From a virus, in IMG/VR virus record IMGVR_UViG_3300049825_001003, positions 1-64,000 of that record: a stretch of 64,000 nucleotides of DNA. The stretch is one strand, 5' to 3'. The notes under the pieces were generated by a model. It saw nothing but the letters and a program-made list of their open reading frames with translations, had not been told where the DNA came from and searched no databases. A program made the translations under genes and the position numbers. This document shows positions 9,236-18,519 of the stretch, one piece after another; within the stretch, counting starts at the first letter, position 1, and every line of letters starts with the position of its first letter.

Positions 9236-9262
9236 TAAAGTTCCTAGGCAGAATGCCGATAA
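9236..9262 (+). promoter_or_regulatory. Sigma-28-like promoter P1 (before the Rad50-like gene)
   Basis: TAAAGTTC, then 11 bases, then GCCGATAA: an excellent match to the FliA (sigma-28) pattern TAAAGTTT-N11-GCCGATAA. It is in the 98-base gap before the Rad50-like gene. It is one of eight such sites with identical spacing in this window. Confidence 0.78.
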
Positions 9263-9324
9263 GGTTATTGAGTTCCTTAGTCCTCCTGTCCAGTTAATCA
9301 ATGTTTTTACTTCTGGAGACTTTA

Positions 9325-11784
9325 ATGAGACTTACTCTTGATCGCTTCAAAGCTCATTACTCCAAAACCCTAGACCTGCCAGATACTGGACTTATTCTCC
9401 TAGATGGAAACTCTGGAGCAGGAAAAAGCACAGTATTGAAAGCATTCCTCTATGCAGCCTATGGAGCAGTGTCCAAGCCAGTGAGCTGGAATGAAACTTC
9501 CTGCTCTGTCTCTTGGGAGCTCAAAGGCCAGACTATTACCCGAGGAAAAGGAAAGAACAATATTACCTTTGGCTCGGCCACTGGAGACACTGCTCAGTCA
9601 GCCATTCAAGCATTCCTTGGCATGTCCGAGTCTGAGTTCATGGCTAGCTCTTACATTGCCCAGAAAAACGTAAATTCCTTGCTTACGTTGACACCTGCAG
9701 AACAGCTTAGATTTATCGAAAGTCTGGCTTTTGGAGACCAGTCTCCAGATCTCTTCAAGAAGAAAATACAAGAAAAGAACTTACTCCTCTCTGGACAAAT
9801 ATCGAGCATCGAATCAAAAATCTCAGGTCTCCGTGAGTCCATGGAAGACCTAGAAGAGAATGATTTCTCCTGGCTAGATGTTTTCTCGCAAGAGCTTTCA
9901 GAGGCCAAGTGGCAAATCGCGCAAAAGAAAGCGAAGAAGGAAGCTCTCCAGAAAACCTTAGACGCCTTGAAAACGGAACACTCGAAGCACATGTCCATCC
10001 TTCAAGAGATGAGCCGGATTAAGCAAAAGGCTAGAGACCTGAAAGAGATGGAATCTCATTTTGCTGGGCGTGCAGGAACAGAGCAAATTGAATCCCCGGA
10101 AGAAATAGCGCGAGCTATTAAAACTCTTGAAAACGCCCAAGGCTTAGTAAAAATTAATAGCGCTTTAGCTTCTTTGGATGAATCGCACAAGACCTTAGCT
10201 ACAGAGATAGTCGAGTCCAAGGCCCAGTCCAGCATTGTAGAAGCCTCAATGGCTCTCCTTATAGATGAGCTGAGTAATTCAGATCATCTTGCCCAAAAGC
10301 TCAAAGAACTTAACCAGATCAATACTGACCTGCAGCCCCTCATCGAGCTATACGCAGGACGTACTCTGGTCTTCTCGGAAATAGAAACATTCAGCCTCAA
10401 GATTAAAGAAAAGATCAGTGCTTCTGAAAATAAACTGGCAGACCTTTACAGTAAAAAGTCAGACCTGGAGGCGTCCTCTAGGCTCCAGGATTTAAGCTGC
10501 CCTGCGTGTCATGAGCCATTAATAGTCCATAAAGGGGCTTTATGCTCTGTTAATGAATCAGAGCCTGAATCTTTCAATGTTCAGGCGATTGAAGTCAAGA
10601 TTTCAGAAGAGAAACCTAAGCTATCGAAGTTTCAGTCCATGGAAGTAATTGTTACAAACGTTATGAAGCGGGTAGATTTAGGAGTACTCGTTGATTTTCA
10701 GGATTTAGAAGTACTTCGTGTAGAAATCGACAATTTGAGCACGCTTACAGCTGCCCTCTCTCTGAAAGAAAAAGAACTCTCAAAACTCGCTTACAGCTTT
10801 GAACAGTTAGTTGTTGAAACAAAAAAGAAAGCTGAAGGTTTATCGACAATTAAGTCGCAGATTACCGCGCTTTTGCCAAAAGTGAATACAGTTCAGTTAA
10901 GCGCTGAAGTGCTGGACGCTGCCAAGCATACATCTGAAGAACTGGTGCAAAAAATAGCGGATCAGAAAGCTAGGCACATAAATGCTCTCGGCCTTCAGGA
11001 TGAGCTGGAAAAAGAGAGAGCATTTCGGGAGAAGGTTGGTGCTCAAAAATCCGAACTAGCTTCCTCCTTCCAAGCCCTCCAGATCTCTGCCAATGAATGG
11101 AATAGAAGTGAAAAAGAAGTTGAGATAGACGAAATTGAGAGCAATCTCAGAGACGCCCAGAACTCAATCGCTTCCCTAGAAGGCACAATAGAAAGCCTTG
11201 TGAGTTCCATTAGCTCAGGTGAAAAAGAAAAGGCAAAACATGAGGAGAGAGAGCGGGCTGCTAAAAAGACTGAAGAGAAGATTCTGCAGTATGGCGATGA
11301 GGCTATGCCCTTAATCTGCAAAAGAGCAGCCACCTTAAGGCTTAAAGAGCTTTCTGATGCTGCTCAAATGAAAGCTGTAGCCGTGACTCTGGACGCTCTT
11401 AACTTAGGAGCAAAAGAATACTTGGACGTTCTATTTCAAGATCCTCCAATTTCAGTTGAACTTCGCCCCTTTAAAGAAAACAAAGACAGCTCGGTTAAAG
11501 CAAAGCTAAGTTTGGCTGTGTCCTACAGAGGTATGGAATTAGACAATATTACTGATGATGTGTCAGGAGGAGAGAACGATCGTATTATTCTGGCTTATCA
11601 ATTAGCAATGAACAGTATGTATAACTCGCCAATTCTGCTATTAGACGAGCCATTTACAGGCCTCAATCAAGAACTTATTGACACTTGTCTAGATGCATTA
11701 AAAATATTAAGTCAAAATAAGTTGATTCTGGTTGTGGCACATGGTATCAATAAAGGCGCTTTCGATGACGTGATTGATATTTAA
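9325..11784 (+). CDS. Rad50/SbcC-like ATPase (gp46-like)
   Basis: ATPase/DNA-tethering subunit of the Mre11-Rad50 type nuclease, 819 residues from the chosen start. The ATG at 9325 has GGAG seven bases upstream, whereas the ATG at 9301 has no ribosome site. Walker A GNSGAGKST lies at about residue 28. Long coiled coils flank a zinc-hook motif CPAC (about 391). The ABC signature VSGGEND (about 747) and Walker B LLLDEPFTGL with its D-loop are near the C-terminus. Works with the product of 8252. Confidence 0.93.
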   Translation: MRLTLDRFKAHYSKTLDLPDTGLILLDGNSGAGKSTVLKAFLYAAYGAVSKPVSWNETSCSVSWELKGQTITRGKGKNNITFGSATGDTAQSAIQAFLGMSESEFMASSYIAQKNVNSLLTLTPAEQLRFIESLAFGDQSPDLFKKKIQEKNLLLSGQISSIESKISGLRESMEDLEENDFSWLDVFSQELSEAKWQIAQKKAKKEALQKTLDALKTEHSKHMSILQEMSRIKQKARDLKEMESHFAGRAGTEQIESPEEIARAIKTLENAQGLVKINSALASLDESHKTLATEIVESKAQSSIVEASMALLIDELSNSDHLAQKLKELNQINTDLQPLIELYAGRTLVFSEIETFSLKIKEKISASENKLADLYSKKSDLEASSRLQDLSCPACHEPLIVHKGALCSVNESEPESFNVQAIEVKISEEKPKLSKFQSMEVIVTNVMKRVDLGVLVDFQDLEVLRVEIDNLSTLTAALSLKEKELSKLAYSFEQLVVETKKKAEGLSTIKSQITALLPKVNTVQLSAEVLDAAKHTSEELVQKIADQKARHINALGLQDELEKERAFREKVGAQKSELASSFQALQISANEWNRSEKEVEIDEIESNLRDAQNSIASLEGTIESLVSSISSGEKEKAKHEERERAAKKTEEKILQYGDEAMPLICKRAATLRLKELSDAAQMKAVAVTLDALNLGAKEYLDVLFQDPPISVELRPFKENKDSSVKAKLSLAVSYRGMELDNITDDVSGGENDRIILAYQLAMNSMYNSPILLLDEPFTGLNQELIDTCLDALKILSQNKLILVVAHGINKGAFDDVIDI

Positions 11785-11798
11785 TTTTAAGGAGCTTT

Positions 11799-12878
11799 AT
11801 GGACAGCTTTTTTGCAACAGTTTCGGAGAATATCCCTCTGATATTTCTCGACGTTCCTTTTTTAGTAGGGGCATTTTCTTCTTTTTTGACTGGAGTGGCA
11901 GTCACTTCCATAATCATCTTCTCCCGACAAAACAGAGAACCTAAGAAAAAGAAACCTGCTCCTCAGCCAGAGACAGATCTCTTGCCTGACAGGACTATTG
12001 AGGACTACACGCTCAGCCTAGGAAAATGGGACGCTGATTATGACTGCAGGAATCAGCATCCTGTTTGGCACAGAGACCCTGTCAGTCGCCGATCGGGTTC
12101 TCCAATCACCGGGCCATTGACCGAGACACGAACTAAATTAATCCCGTTCTCGACTCCAATTCTAGATACTGACCATATCGAAGTTCAGCTTAAAGTGAAA
12201 GGTGTGAAAGGTGGATGGGTAACTTCCGGATGCACATTTTTCAATGGTCAGGGATATGGCACTCTAGTCGACACTCTTGATGAAGAGAACAAGAAGAATA
12301 AAATTGTACGTGTGAATTTTTTTAAGAATAATTTTGACCTTGAAACTAAACGCATAGTTTCTTGGACAGATGGCTGGTGGAGAGTTGTAAAAAAAGCAAA
12401 ACCGGCGTTGCCAGAGAAACGGGAATACGACATCAGCCCAGACATTCAGGAAGAACTACTTGCCACGCATCGCGAAGCCCTTTCAAAAAAACAGAAGGAT
12501 GGCGAGTTGAAGGATGTAACTTCCTCCGCCCCACTGACAAAAGAGCCAAAAAAAACTGAGCCTTTAGAACTTACTCTCAGACAATCTCTGATGTTCTGGA
12601 ACTATACTTGGTCAGAATCGGACCCTCTAGTTGAAGTGACTCTGGATGAAGCTATTGATGATTTTAAAACAGCTTTGGAATTCTACAAATCAGTTATGGT
12701 CTGTACCCAAACTATATCCAGACCTACAGTGGCCAAATGGTTTAAAGAGATGGAGCTCTATTCTCGACGCCTAGATGAGAATGGGAAGATTAAAACTTTT
12801 GTCCAGATTAAACAGTTTGTATCTGCAGGTCCTGAGATAGACGCTTTTCCTTTTGTCATGCACTGGCCATTTTTCTAA
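11799..12878 (+). CDS. Membrane-anchored protein of unknown function
   Basis: A 359-residue protein with one clear N-terminal membrane segment (about residues 12-42, VGAFSSFLTGVAVTSIIIFS), then a basic/proline-rich linker (KKKKPAPQPE). A soluble, Trp-rich domain follows, without recognisable motifs. Orientation by the positive-inside rule puts the soluble part in the cytoplasm. Ribosome site AAGGAG. Not recognised. Confidence 0.75.
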   Translation: MDSFFATVSENIPLIFLDVPFLVGAFSSFLTGVAVTSIIIFSRQNREPKKKKPAPQPETDLLPDRTIEDYTLSLGKWDADYDCRNQHPVWHRDPVSRRSGSPITGPLTETRTKLIPFSTPILDTDHIEVQLKVKGVKGGWVTSGCTFFNGQGYGTLVDTLDEENKKNKIVRVNFFKNNFDLETKRIVSWTDGWWRVVKKAKPALPEKREYDISPDIQEELLATHREALSKKQKDGELKDVTSSAPLTKEPKKTEPLELTLRQSLMFWNYTWSESDPLVEVTLDEAIDDFKTALEFYKSVMVCTQTISRPTVAKWFKEMELYSRRLDENGKIKTFVQIKQFVSAGPEIDAFPFVMHWPFF

Positions 12879-12900
12879 CACTATTTGAGGGGGATTTTTC

Positions 12901-13572
12901 ATGAGCAAAGTTACTGTTTTGTTAGTAGGCCACAAAGGTTCAGGTAAGACCACTGTTTTCAACACAATCAAGTCATTTCGTCCTGAAGCAACTGAAGTTC
13001 AGTTTGCAGGGAAGCTTAAGGAAGTTTGCGCTCATGCCTTTAACCTTCCTTTGGAATATTTTGAAGACCAGAGTTTGAAAGAGAAATCGTTTGAGTCAGG
13101 GCTGCCTGAGCTAAAATATGCTCAACTGAATACTATTTACACTCGATTTGGAATACCAACTGTGAGTATCAGCCAGAACACAATCGAGCAACATTATGGC
13201 CGAGTGTTTCAAACTCCCCGCCAAATCGCGCAATACGTAGGCACTGAAGTTCTCAGGGCAGTCAAGGACACGATTCACTCAGACTTGGCCCTTCAGAAAG
13301 CCAGTGAGTTGGACTTCTCAGTTATCACTGACTGTAGGTTCCCTAATGAGTTTCAAAGTACTGTAGAAACCTTCCAAGGAAGTAACCGGAAAGTACTCAC
13401 AGTGGCAATTCACAGAATGACTGCCGAGGCTACTGCTGCCAAGGATCCTCACCCTTCTGAAGCTTATGTGCAAAAAATCCAACAATCTTGTGAATATCAT
13501 TTATCCAACAATGGCACTTTTGAGGACTTGCAGCAGCAAATCAAGGGGCTCTTGTCTTGTACAGGGAACTGA
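12901..13572 (+). CDS. Deoxynucleoside monophosphate kinase (T4 gp1-like)
   Basis: P-loop kinase expected to phosphorylate dNMPs for phage DNA synthesis. Walker A GHKGSGKTT is at residues 10-18. The T4 gp1-type signature around residues 100-120 (RQIAQYVGTEVLR) and TDCRFPNEF (about 143) are typical of the family. Length 223 fits (T4 gp1 is 241). Its presence can mean that the phage uses a modified nucleotide, as T4 does, but no base-modifying synthase is visible here. Confidence 0.85.
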   Translation: MSKVTVLLVGHKGSGKTTVFNTIKSFRPEATEVQFAGKLKEVCAHAFNLPLEYFEDQSLKEKSFESGLPELKYAQLNTIYTRFGIPTVSISQNTIEQHYGRVFQTPRQIAQYVGTEVLRAVKDTIHSDLALQKASELDFSVITDCRFPNEFQSTVETFQGSNRKVLTVAIHRMTAEATAAKDPHPSEAYVQKIQQSCEYHLSNNGTFEDLQQQIKGLLSCTGN

Positions 13573-13575
13573 GAA

Positions 13576-13995
13576 ATGTCGAAAAATCACGCACTTCAAG
13601 ATTCCAAGTTTTTCCAGGATTACAAAGTAGTCGATATTCTGAACTACTATGACGGTCCTAAAATATTTACATTCTTGACAAAAACAAACGACCTATTCCT
13701 TGCCTACTATGTGGATGATTCTGATGATTTCACGGGAGAAGAGTTTCTGTTCGTTCCTACTTCTCAGGAATCCCTAGATCGGCTCACTGAAGGCAAGCTT
13801 TCTATTAAAGGTTTCTTCAGAGAAGCTGGATTTCTCTACAAGGTCACGATGACCAGCACAGAAATATTGGAGATTGAAAACCGATGGTTCTATCAAATCG
13901 AAGACGATATTCCTGAAGAGGGGGTTTTCTTGAAGTATTCTGCCAACTTCGACAGCACCTTGTCAGAAAAAAAGAACTGCCTTAAAAACTCCTAA
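13576..13995 (+). CDS. Small conserved-type protein, resembles DUF6575
   Basis: A 139-residue protein. The pattern DYKVVDILNYYDGPKIFTF followed by an acidic patch and FLFVPTSQE recalls bacterial/phage proteins of the DUF6575 type; I could not verify this. No catalytic motif seen. Its TAA stop (13993-13995) is also the first three bases of the promoter at 13993. Confidence 0.75.
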   Translation: MSKNHALQDSKFFQDYKVVDILNYYDGPKIFTFLTKTNDLFLAYYVDDSDDFTGEEFLFVPTSQESLDRLTEGKLSIKGFFREAGFLYKVTMTSTEILEIENRWFYQIEDDIPEEGVFLKYSANFDSTLSEKKNCLKNS

Positions 13996-14019
13996 AGCTT
14001 CCTTAAAATCTGCCGATAA
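13993..14019 (+). promoter_or_regulatory. Sigma-28-like promoter P2 (before oxygenase/polymerase operon)
   Basis: TAAAGCTT-N11-GCCGATAA. The TAA of the -35 element is the stop codon of the upstream gene. Downstream are 14064, the oxygenase and the polymerase alpha genes. Confidence 0.78.
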
Positions 14020-14063
14020 GTCTTCTAGGTTCTGAGAAATCCTCAAATCTAGGAGACTTTTCC

Positions 14064-14240
14064 ATGATTAAAAATACCTACGCTGTTTATGCTTACGATA
14101 CTCTTGATGAATCTCTCATGACTCTTACGCTCACAGACAAAGAACATTCTAAAATGCTGGCTAATGGCTGGATTCTTAAACCACTTCCTTGCACAAAAGA
14201 TGTTCAAACAGAATCATCCGAACAAGGAGAAGCAGAATGA
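14064..14240 (+). CDS. Small protein, 58 residues
   Basis: Starts ATG with ribosome site AGGAG nine bases upstream; begins MIKNTYAVYAYDTLDESL and ends in an acidic EQGEAE. It overlaps the next gene by ATGA, so it is probably translated and coupled. It is the first gene behind promoter P2. Function unknown. Confidence 0.7.
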   Translation: MIKNTYAVYAYDTLDESLMTLTLTDKEHSKMLANGWILKPLPCTKDVQTESSEQGEAE

Positions 14241-14776
14241 GACCGATCTTTAATCTATTCAATGGGCTCTTCCAGGCTTTTGCGTTCGACACAGAATGGG
14301 TGTCTGGTCGGCAAGTCGGTGGCTACAAAATCAAGCAAGTCTTCAGTTGCTGGTTCTTGCGTTATTTAGTTTTTGATATTTTGCTTATTAAGTATACCGA
14401 AGGGACTGAGATCCCCCCTCACAGAGATCCGGAAGTAGGCTTACGATTTAACTTTGTTTGGAAGAACTCTGCAAAAGGGGGAGAGTTTCATGTGCGGGGG
14501 AAGAAATTAAAGATAGGGCCTTTAATAATTTTCAACCCTAGGAATACTCACTACGTGACAAAAGTCACTTCGGGATCTCGCCACGTGTTCTCTATAGGGT
14601 TTGGAAGTGGAGTGGCTCAGAGTTTTGATTTTGGTTTTTCCGAGAAACTGACACTCTCTCCTGAAGCAGAAGAAAGATTCAACCAGCTCTATGTTGAATC
14701 ACTGAAAAAGCTCGACAAGCCTCAGGATTCGATCTACATTTCTCCTACCTCTCAGCAAAACAGTCAGCTCCATTAA
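14237..14776 (+). CDS. 2-oxoglutarate/Fe(II)-dependent oxygenase
   Basis: A 179-residue protein with the facial-triad pattern of Fe(II)/2OG oxygenases: HRD (IPPHRDPEVG, about residues 57-65), a distal His in PRNTHYV (about 100), and a following Arg (GSRHVFSIGF) suited to bind 2OG. The fold pattern matches the prolyl-hydroxylase/AlkB superfamily. The ATG at 14237 is chosen (AAGGAG upstream, ATGA overlap) over 14189. Substrate unknown: it could hydroxylate a protein, a nucleotide or a DNA base. It lies immediately upstream of the polymerase. Confidence 0.78.
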   Translation: MRPIFNLFNGLFQAFAFDTEWVSGRQVGGYKIKQVFSCWFLRYLVFDILLIKYTEGTEIPPHRDPEVGLRFNFVWKNSAKGGEFHVRGKKLKIGPLIIFNPRNTHYVTKVTSGSRHVFSIGFGSGVAQSFDFGFSEKLTLSPEAEERFNQLYVESLKKLDKPQDSIYISPTSQQNSQLH

Positions 14777-14788
14777 ACAGGAATAGAA

Positions 14789-17683
14789 ATGTCACAAAAT
14801 CTACCCAACCAGAGAACAAAATACCGGCCTATGGCGTGCGGTTTCCATGCTCACTCTGATATGTCTTTGGATGGTGGAGTAACAATTGAACAGAAAATTA
14901 ATAGAGCAATAGAACTAGGCAGGCCTGCAGATTGCCTCACAGACCATGGCAACATGAATGGGCTAGCTCTGCACCACATGTGTTGTTCAAAGAAGAAGAT
15001 TCTGGCTATTATGGGCATCGAAGCCTATGTTATCGACCCTTATGAGCCGACCAAAGTAGTAATGCGCAGAGGCAAAGAAACTACTATTCCTAATTTCGCC
15101 CACATGACAATTCACTTTAAGACTCAAGAAGCTTATCAATACTTTTGCAAGCTCACTCCCATTATGGAATCCAGGGCAGTCACCATTTTCGGTGAGCGTA
15201 AACCTCTTATGATTTGGGAAGAGCTCGAAGGCATTGCAGGGCAGATAGTAATCGGCTCCGGCTGTTTAGTTTCCTTCATACAGAAACACGTCCTGAATGG
15301 CAGAATTGACCGAGCTACTCACATGTACGAAAAGATTCGCTCACTGGCAGGCCCAGAGAACTTCTACGTGGAAGTGTTTGGTCACGAAGTGACTCACAAT
15401 TGGAAAAGCCCTGGCAAAGACACTGCTGGCGATTGGCTTCCGAAGATGTTTGTTCCGAATGAATGTGACGCTGCAGGGATGATAAAAGACATCCAGAAGG
15501 ACCCGAATGATTTTGTCATTATGATGGCAAGAAAGTATGGGGATAAAATCCTCTGCTCGGAAGATTCTCATCTAAGTACTGAAGATAACAAGCAAATTCA
15601 AGATTGTAAATTAAGTAATGGAGAATCTGCCTGGAAGTTCTATAACGCTTATTCTATGGAATCTACAGACTTTTGGGCAGAAAAAATCCAACACCGGCAT
15701 GGGCTTTCTGATAAGAATATCGAAGAAATGGTAGACAATTCTTACCACTTCATCGAACACTTCAAAGATTATAAATTTCACACAGCTAAAGACGGCTGGT
15801 TCTTGCCTAGTGTAAAGACTATCTTCGGTGATAAATATGAGGGGAAATCTAATAAAGAAATCCTCAAAGAACTTATTCGCAAATCAGACAGGATGCCCCC
15901 TAGGGACCACCCGCGCTATCAGGAATACTTAGAGCGTCTGAAGTACGAAGTTTCGGTGATTGCTGACAATGGAAAAATTGACCTACTCCCTTACTTCTTC
16001 ACAGTTGCTGACATCGCAGACTGGTGTCGAGACAATGACGTTCTGATGAACCTAAGAGGATCTGGAGGAGGATGCTTGTTGGCATACCTCCTAGGACTTT
16101 CGGTTACGGATTCAGTCAAGTGGGAATTGCCATTCGAAAGATGTTTGACCCTAGGGCGCGTCAAGTCTGGAATTTTGCCGGATCTCGATTGCGATTTCTC
16201 CAGTAAATCCAAAGTGTTAGAGTACTTAAAGGCAAAATACAACAACAACACAGCTCCAATATCCATCAACTCACTCATTAAAGTGAAGGCCGCGATTCGT
16301 GACGTGGAGCGCATGGAGAAGGGCGAAGTTATTATAGAAACTGAGATGATGTGCCGAGCTTTGCCAAATATCCCCCAGGGAGTAGAAAGCCTCAAGTGGC
16401 TCAACGGTTATATGGACAAAGAAACTGAGACTTGGGTACAAGGTTTCCTCGAAGATCCTTCTGACGCTGCAAAGAAGCTAAAAGAATATTCACAAAATGA
16501 ACCGGTAATATGGCAGACAGTAACAAAATGTTTAGGAATAATGAGACAGAAAAGCCAACACGCTTGTGCGTCGATTATAACCGACCAAGAAGTATCATCT
16601 ATTGTCCCCCTAACAATGATTGGCGATGAGCTAATTACTGGATTCTGTCCTAAATCCTGTGAATATGTCGGCCTAGTGAAGTTCGACTTCCTGGGAGTGC
16701 AGACCTTAGAGTCCATCCGGCTCTCTCTTGCAGAGATTAAAAAAGACACCGGAGAGGACTTTCCTTGGGGCGAGTTTCCTGCCGAGCCTAAAGATTATGA
16801 AAATATAATTCGCCCTATGCAGACTGCAGGATTGTTCCAGATTAAGACTCACACTATGCGCCCCTTTGTTCAGAACACTCAGCCTAGAAGTACAGGAGAC
16901 CTCTCGAACTTAGTTGCTCTTGTGCGCCCTGGTGCTATGGACGCTCCTGCTCCTGATGGCAGTGACATGTCTGCTGCTGAGTACTTTGTTGCAGTGAGAC
17001 AAGGTAGAGCAAAACCTTATTATATTCACTCGGATCTAGCTCCAATATTATCAGAGTCTTACGGCGTGGTGCTCTTTCAAGAGCAAACTTTGAGAGTATT
17101 CCGCGACTTAGCTGGATATTCCTATGAGACTGCAGAAGGGGTGAGAAGGGCTATCGGTAAGAAGGTTAAAGAAGAGATGGAATTGCACTTAGGAGTGCTA
17201 AAAACAAAGCTCTTGGAAAGAGAGTGGAGCTCTAATCAAATCAATGCCTTAGTTGAATCAATTCTTGCAAGTGCCCGCTACAGCTTCAACAAAAGCCACA
17301 GCACATCCTGCGGGATCGTAACAAATAACGGTATTTTCCTGAAATCCAGATACCCTCTTTATTTTTACCTTGGAGAGCTTCAGTCAAATATCGACGACAG
17401 GGATAAGGCGCGAGAAATTATGTCTGAGTGCCGAAGCTTTATTCTGCCTCCAGATATTCTCACTTCCCACCCTACCGAGTGGCGCATTGAGCAAGCAGAG
17501 AAACTGAGAGCTCCTCTGTCAATTGTTAAAGGGGTAGGAGGAAAAGCTGCCTCCAGCATTTCCCTGATTATGCAAAATGGGATTACAGGCCTGGCTCTCA
17601 AACCTGCTCCTGTCAAGAAAGAGAAAGCTCCTCCGAAGCCAACTAAGAAATCGCTTAAAGTCAAAGAGCTTTCTTTAGATTGA
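14789..17683 (+). CDS. DNA polymerase III alpha-like (C family), N-terminal and catalytic part
   Basis: Phage replicative polymerase of the bacterial DnaE class, 964 residues. The N-terminal PHP domain is evident (FHAHSDMSLDGG, LTDHGNMNG). Catalytic palm: GSGGGCLLAYLLGLS (about 424) and PDLDCDFSS (about 463) with the two metal-binding Asp, then KFDFLG (about 631). Later conserved stretches are VRPGAMD, LFQEQTLRVFRDLAGY and RYSFNKSHS. The chain ends just after the first helix-hairpin-helix (IVKGVGGKAASSI), where cellular DnaE would continue into the second hairpin and OB fold. Those parts are in the next gene. Proofreading may come from the DEDDh exonuclease at 40470. Confidence 0.92.
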   Translation: MSQNLPNQRTKYRPMACGFHAHSDMSLDGGVTIEQKINRAIELGRPADCLTDHGNMNGLALHHMCCSKKKILAIMGIEAYVIDPYEPTKVVMRRGKETTIPNFAHMTIHFKTQEAYQYFCKLTPIMESRAVTIFGERKPLMIWEELEGIAGQIVIGSGCLVSFIQKHVLNGRIDRATHMYEKIRSLAGPENFYVEVFGHEVTHNWKSPGKDTAGDWLPKMFVPNECDAAGMIKDIQKDPNDFVIMMARKYGDKILCSEDSHLSTEDNKQIQDCKLSNGESAWKFYNAYSMESTDFWAEKIQHRHGLSDKNIEEMVDNSYHFIEHFKDYKFHTAKDGWFLPSVKTIFGDKYEGKSNKEILKELIRKSDRMPPRDHPRYQEYLERLKYEVSVIADNGKIDLLPYFFTVADIADWCRDNDVLMNLRGSGGGCLLAYLLGLSVTDSVKWELPFERCLTLGRVKSGILPDLDCDFSSKSKVLEYLKAKYNNNTAPISINSLIKVKAAIRDVERMEKGEVIIETEMMCRALPNIPQGVESLKWLNGYMDKETETWVQGFLEDPSDAAKKLKEYSQNEPVIWQTVTKCLGIMRQKSQHACASIITDQEVSSIVPLTMIGDELITGFCPKSCEYVGLVKFDFLGVQTLESIRLSLAEIKKDTGEDFPWGEFPAEPKDYENIIRPMQTAGLFQIKTHTMRPFVQNTQPRSTGDLSNLVALVRPGAMDAPAPDGSDMSAAEYFVAVRQGRAKPYYIHSDLAPILSESYGVVLFQEQTLRVFRDLAGYSYETAEGVRRAIGKKVKEEMELHLGVLKTKLLEREWSSNQINALVESILASARYSFNKSHSTSCGIVTNNGIFLKSRYPLYFYLGELQSNIDDRDKAREIMSECRSFILPPDILTSHPTEWRIEQAEKLRAPLSIVKGVGGKAASSISLIMQNGITGLALKPAPVKKEKAPPKPTKKSLKVKELSLD

Positions 17684-17736
17684 CAAAAAATAGCAACCTC
17701 TCTACTATCCCCGAACATTCTCAACAGGTGACTTAA

Positions 17737-18519
17737 ATGCTTTGGCAAGAATTCCTTCAATTACTAAAAACAGCCAAAACAACAGTAGAGACTGGCGTGC
17801 TGAACTTAGACGCAGGCTCACTAACGACTTTGCTTTACTCAGGAGCAATGGATTCACTCCTGCCTCCAGCTCCTACAGTTCAGGACTATTCTGATTATGC
17901 TCAGCAGATTAAAGACGCTCTAGGCTCCAAAGCAGCTCCCAAGAAAGCTTCGAAAACAGAAGACTATGGCATTGAAGATATTTCTCATGAAATTATTTTA
18001 CATCTCTGGAGAAACCAAGCCGATCCTACTTATCAGTTCGACTGGTCTCACATGCTGGGAGAGAAAATCGAAAGTGAAGGATTCCAGAGATTCCTTAAAA
18101 AACCAGCACTCCTTTATATTAAGCGCACTGACAAAGGAATGAGGCAGGACGTGTGGGCAAGCTGGGGCCACATGATGAACGAACCTCGGGCGATCACTTG
18201 CTACCTATACCCAAAAGCTGGAGAAACTCCAGCCTTCATTGGCTCTATTGTTGAGTCAAAAACCTTCAAATACAGTGGTAATACGAAAGAAGCGGTGAAA
18301 GTGAGGGTGTTCACAGGGGCTGACACTACCGAGTCAATTACTGTCTGGCCTTCCAGAGGCAAAGATGCTCTCACTGCTCACCAGAAGGCATGCCTGAAAG
18401 AAGGTGCTGTAGGCATTGCAGTAGTGTCCTTGAAGATGTGGAATGACCGACTGTCTCCATCTCTTGTTGAGTGGGTACTCTTAGAACCAAGCTTTAAATT
18501 GAAAAAGGCAGGATTATGA
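17737..18519 (+). CDS. C-terminal part of the split DNA polymerase III alpha (HhH/OB region)
   Basis: A 260-residue protein starting 53 bases after the polymerase gene with its own ribosome site (AGGTG). Residues 24-42 (LDAGSLTTLLYSGAMDSLL) match the DnaE segment usually written ALEALIKAGAFDSL, which normally follows the GVG hairpin that ends the previous protein. Residues about 165-255 (FIGSIVESKTF...VEWVLLEP) look like the DnaE OB fold. I infer that alpha is made as two chains that assemble. The split is clean, without an intein or a frameshift signature. Confidence 0.8.
   Translation: MLWQEFLQLLKTAKTTVETGVLNLDAGSLTTLLYSGAMDSLLPPAPTVQDYSDYAQQIKDALGSKAAPKKASKTEDYGIEDISHEIILHLWRNQADPTYQFDWSHMLGEKIESEGFQRFLKKPALLYIKRTDKGMRQDVWASWGHMMNEPRAITCYLYPKAGETPAFIGSIVESKTFKYSGNTKEAVKVRVFTGADTTESITVWPSRGKDALTAHQKACLKEGAVGIAVVSLKMWNDRLSPSLVEWVLLEPSFKLKKAGL

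Noticed and set aside
9223-9297. Short TTG-initiated frame (24 codons) between the gp47-like and Rad50-like genes
   Set aside because: It coincides with the sigma-28-like promoter and has no convincing ribosome site; the conservation of the promoter pattern explains the sequence.
12091-12097. GATCGGG partial match to the CCCGATCGGG operator
   Set aside because: Only one half-site and inside a coding region; likely chance.
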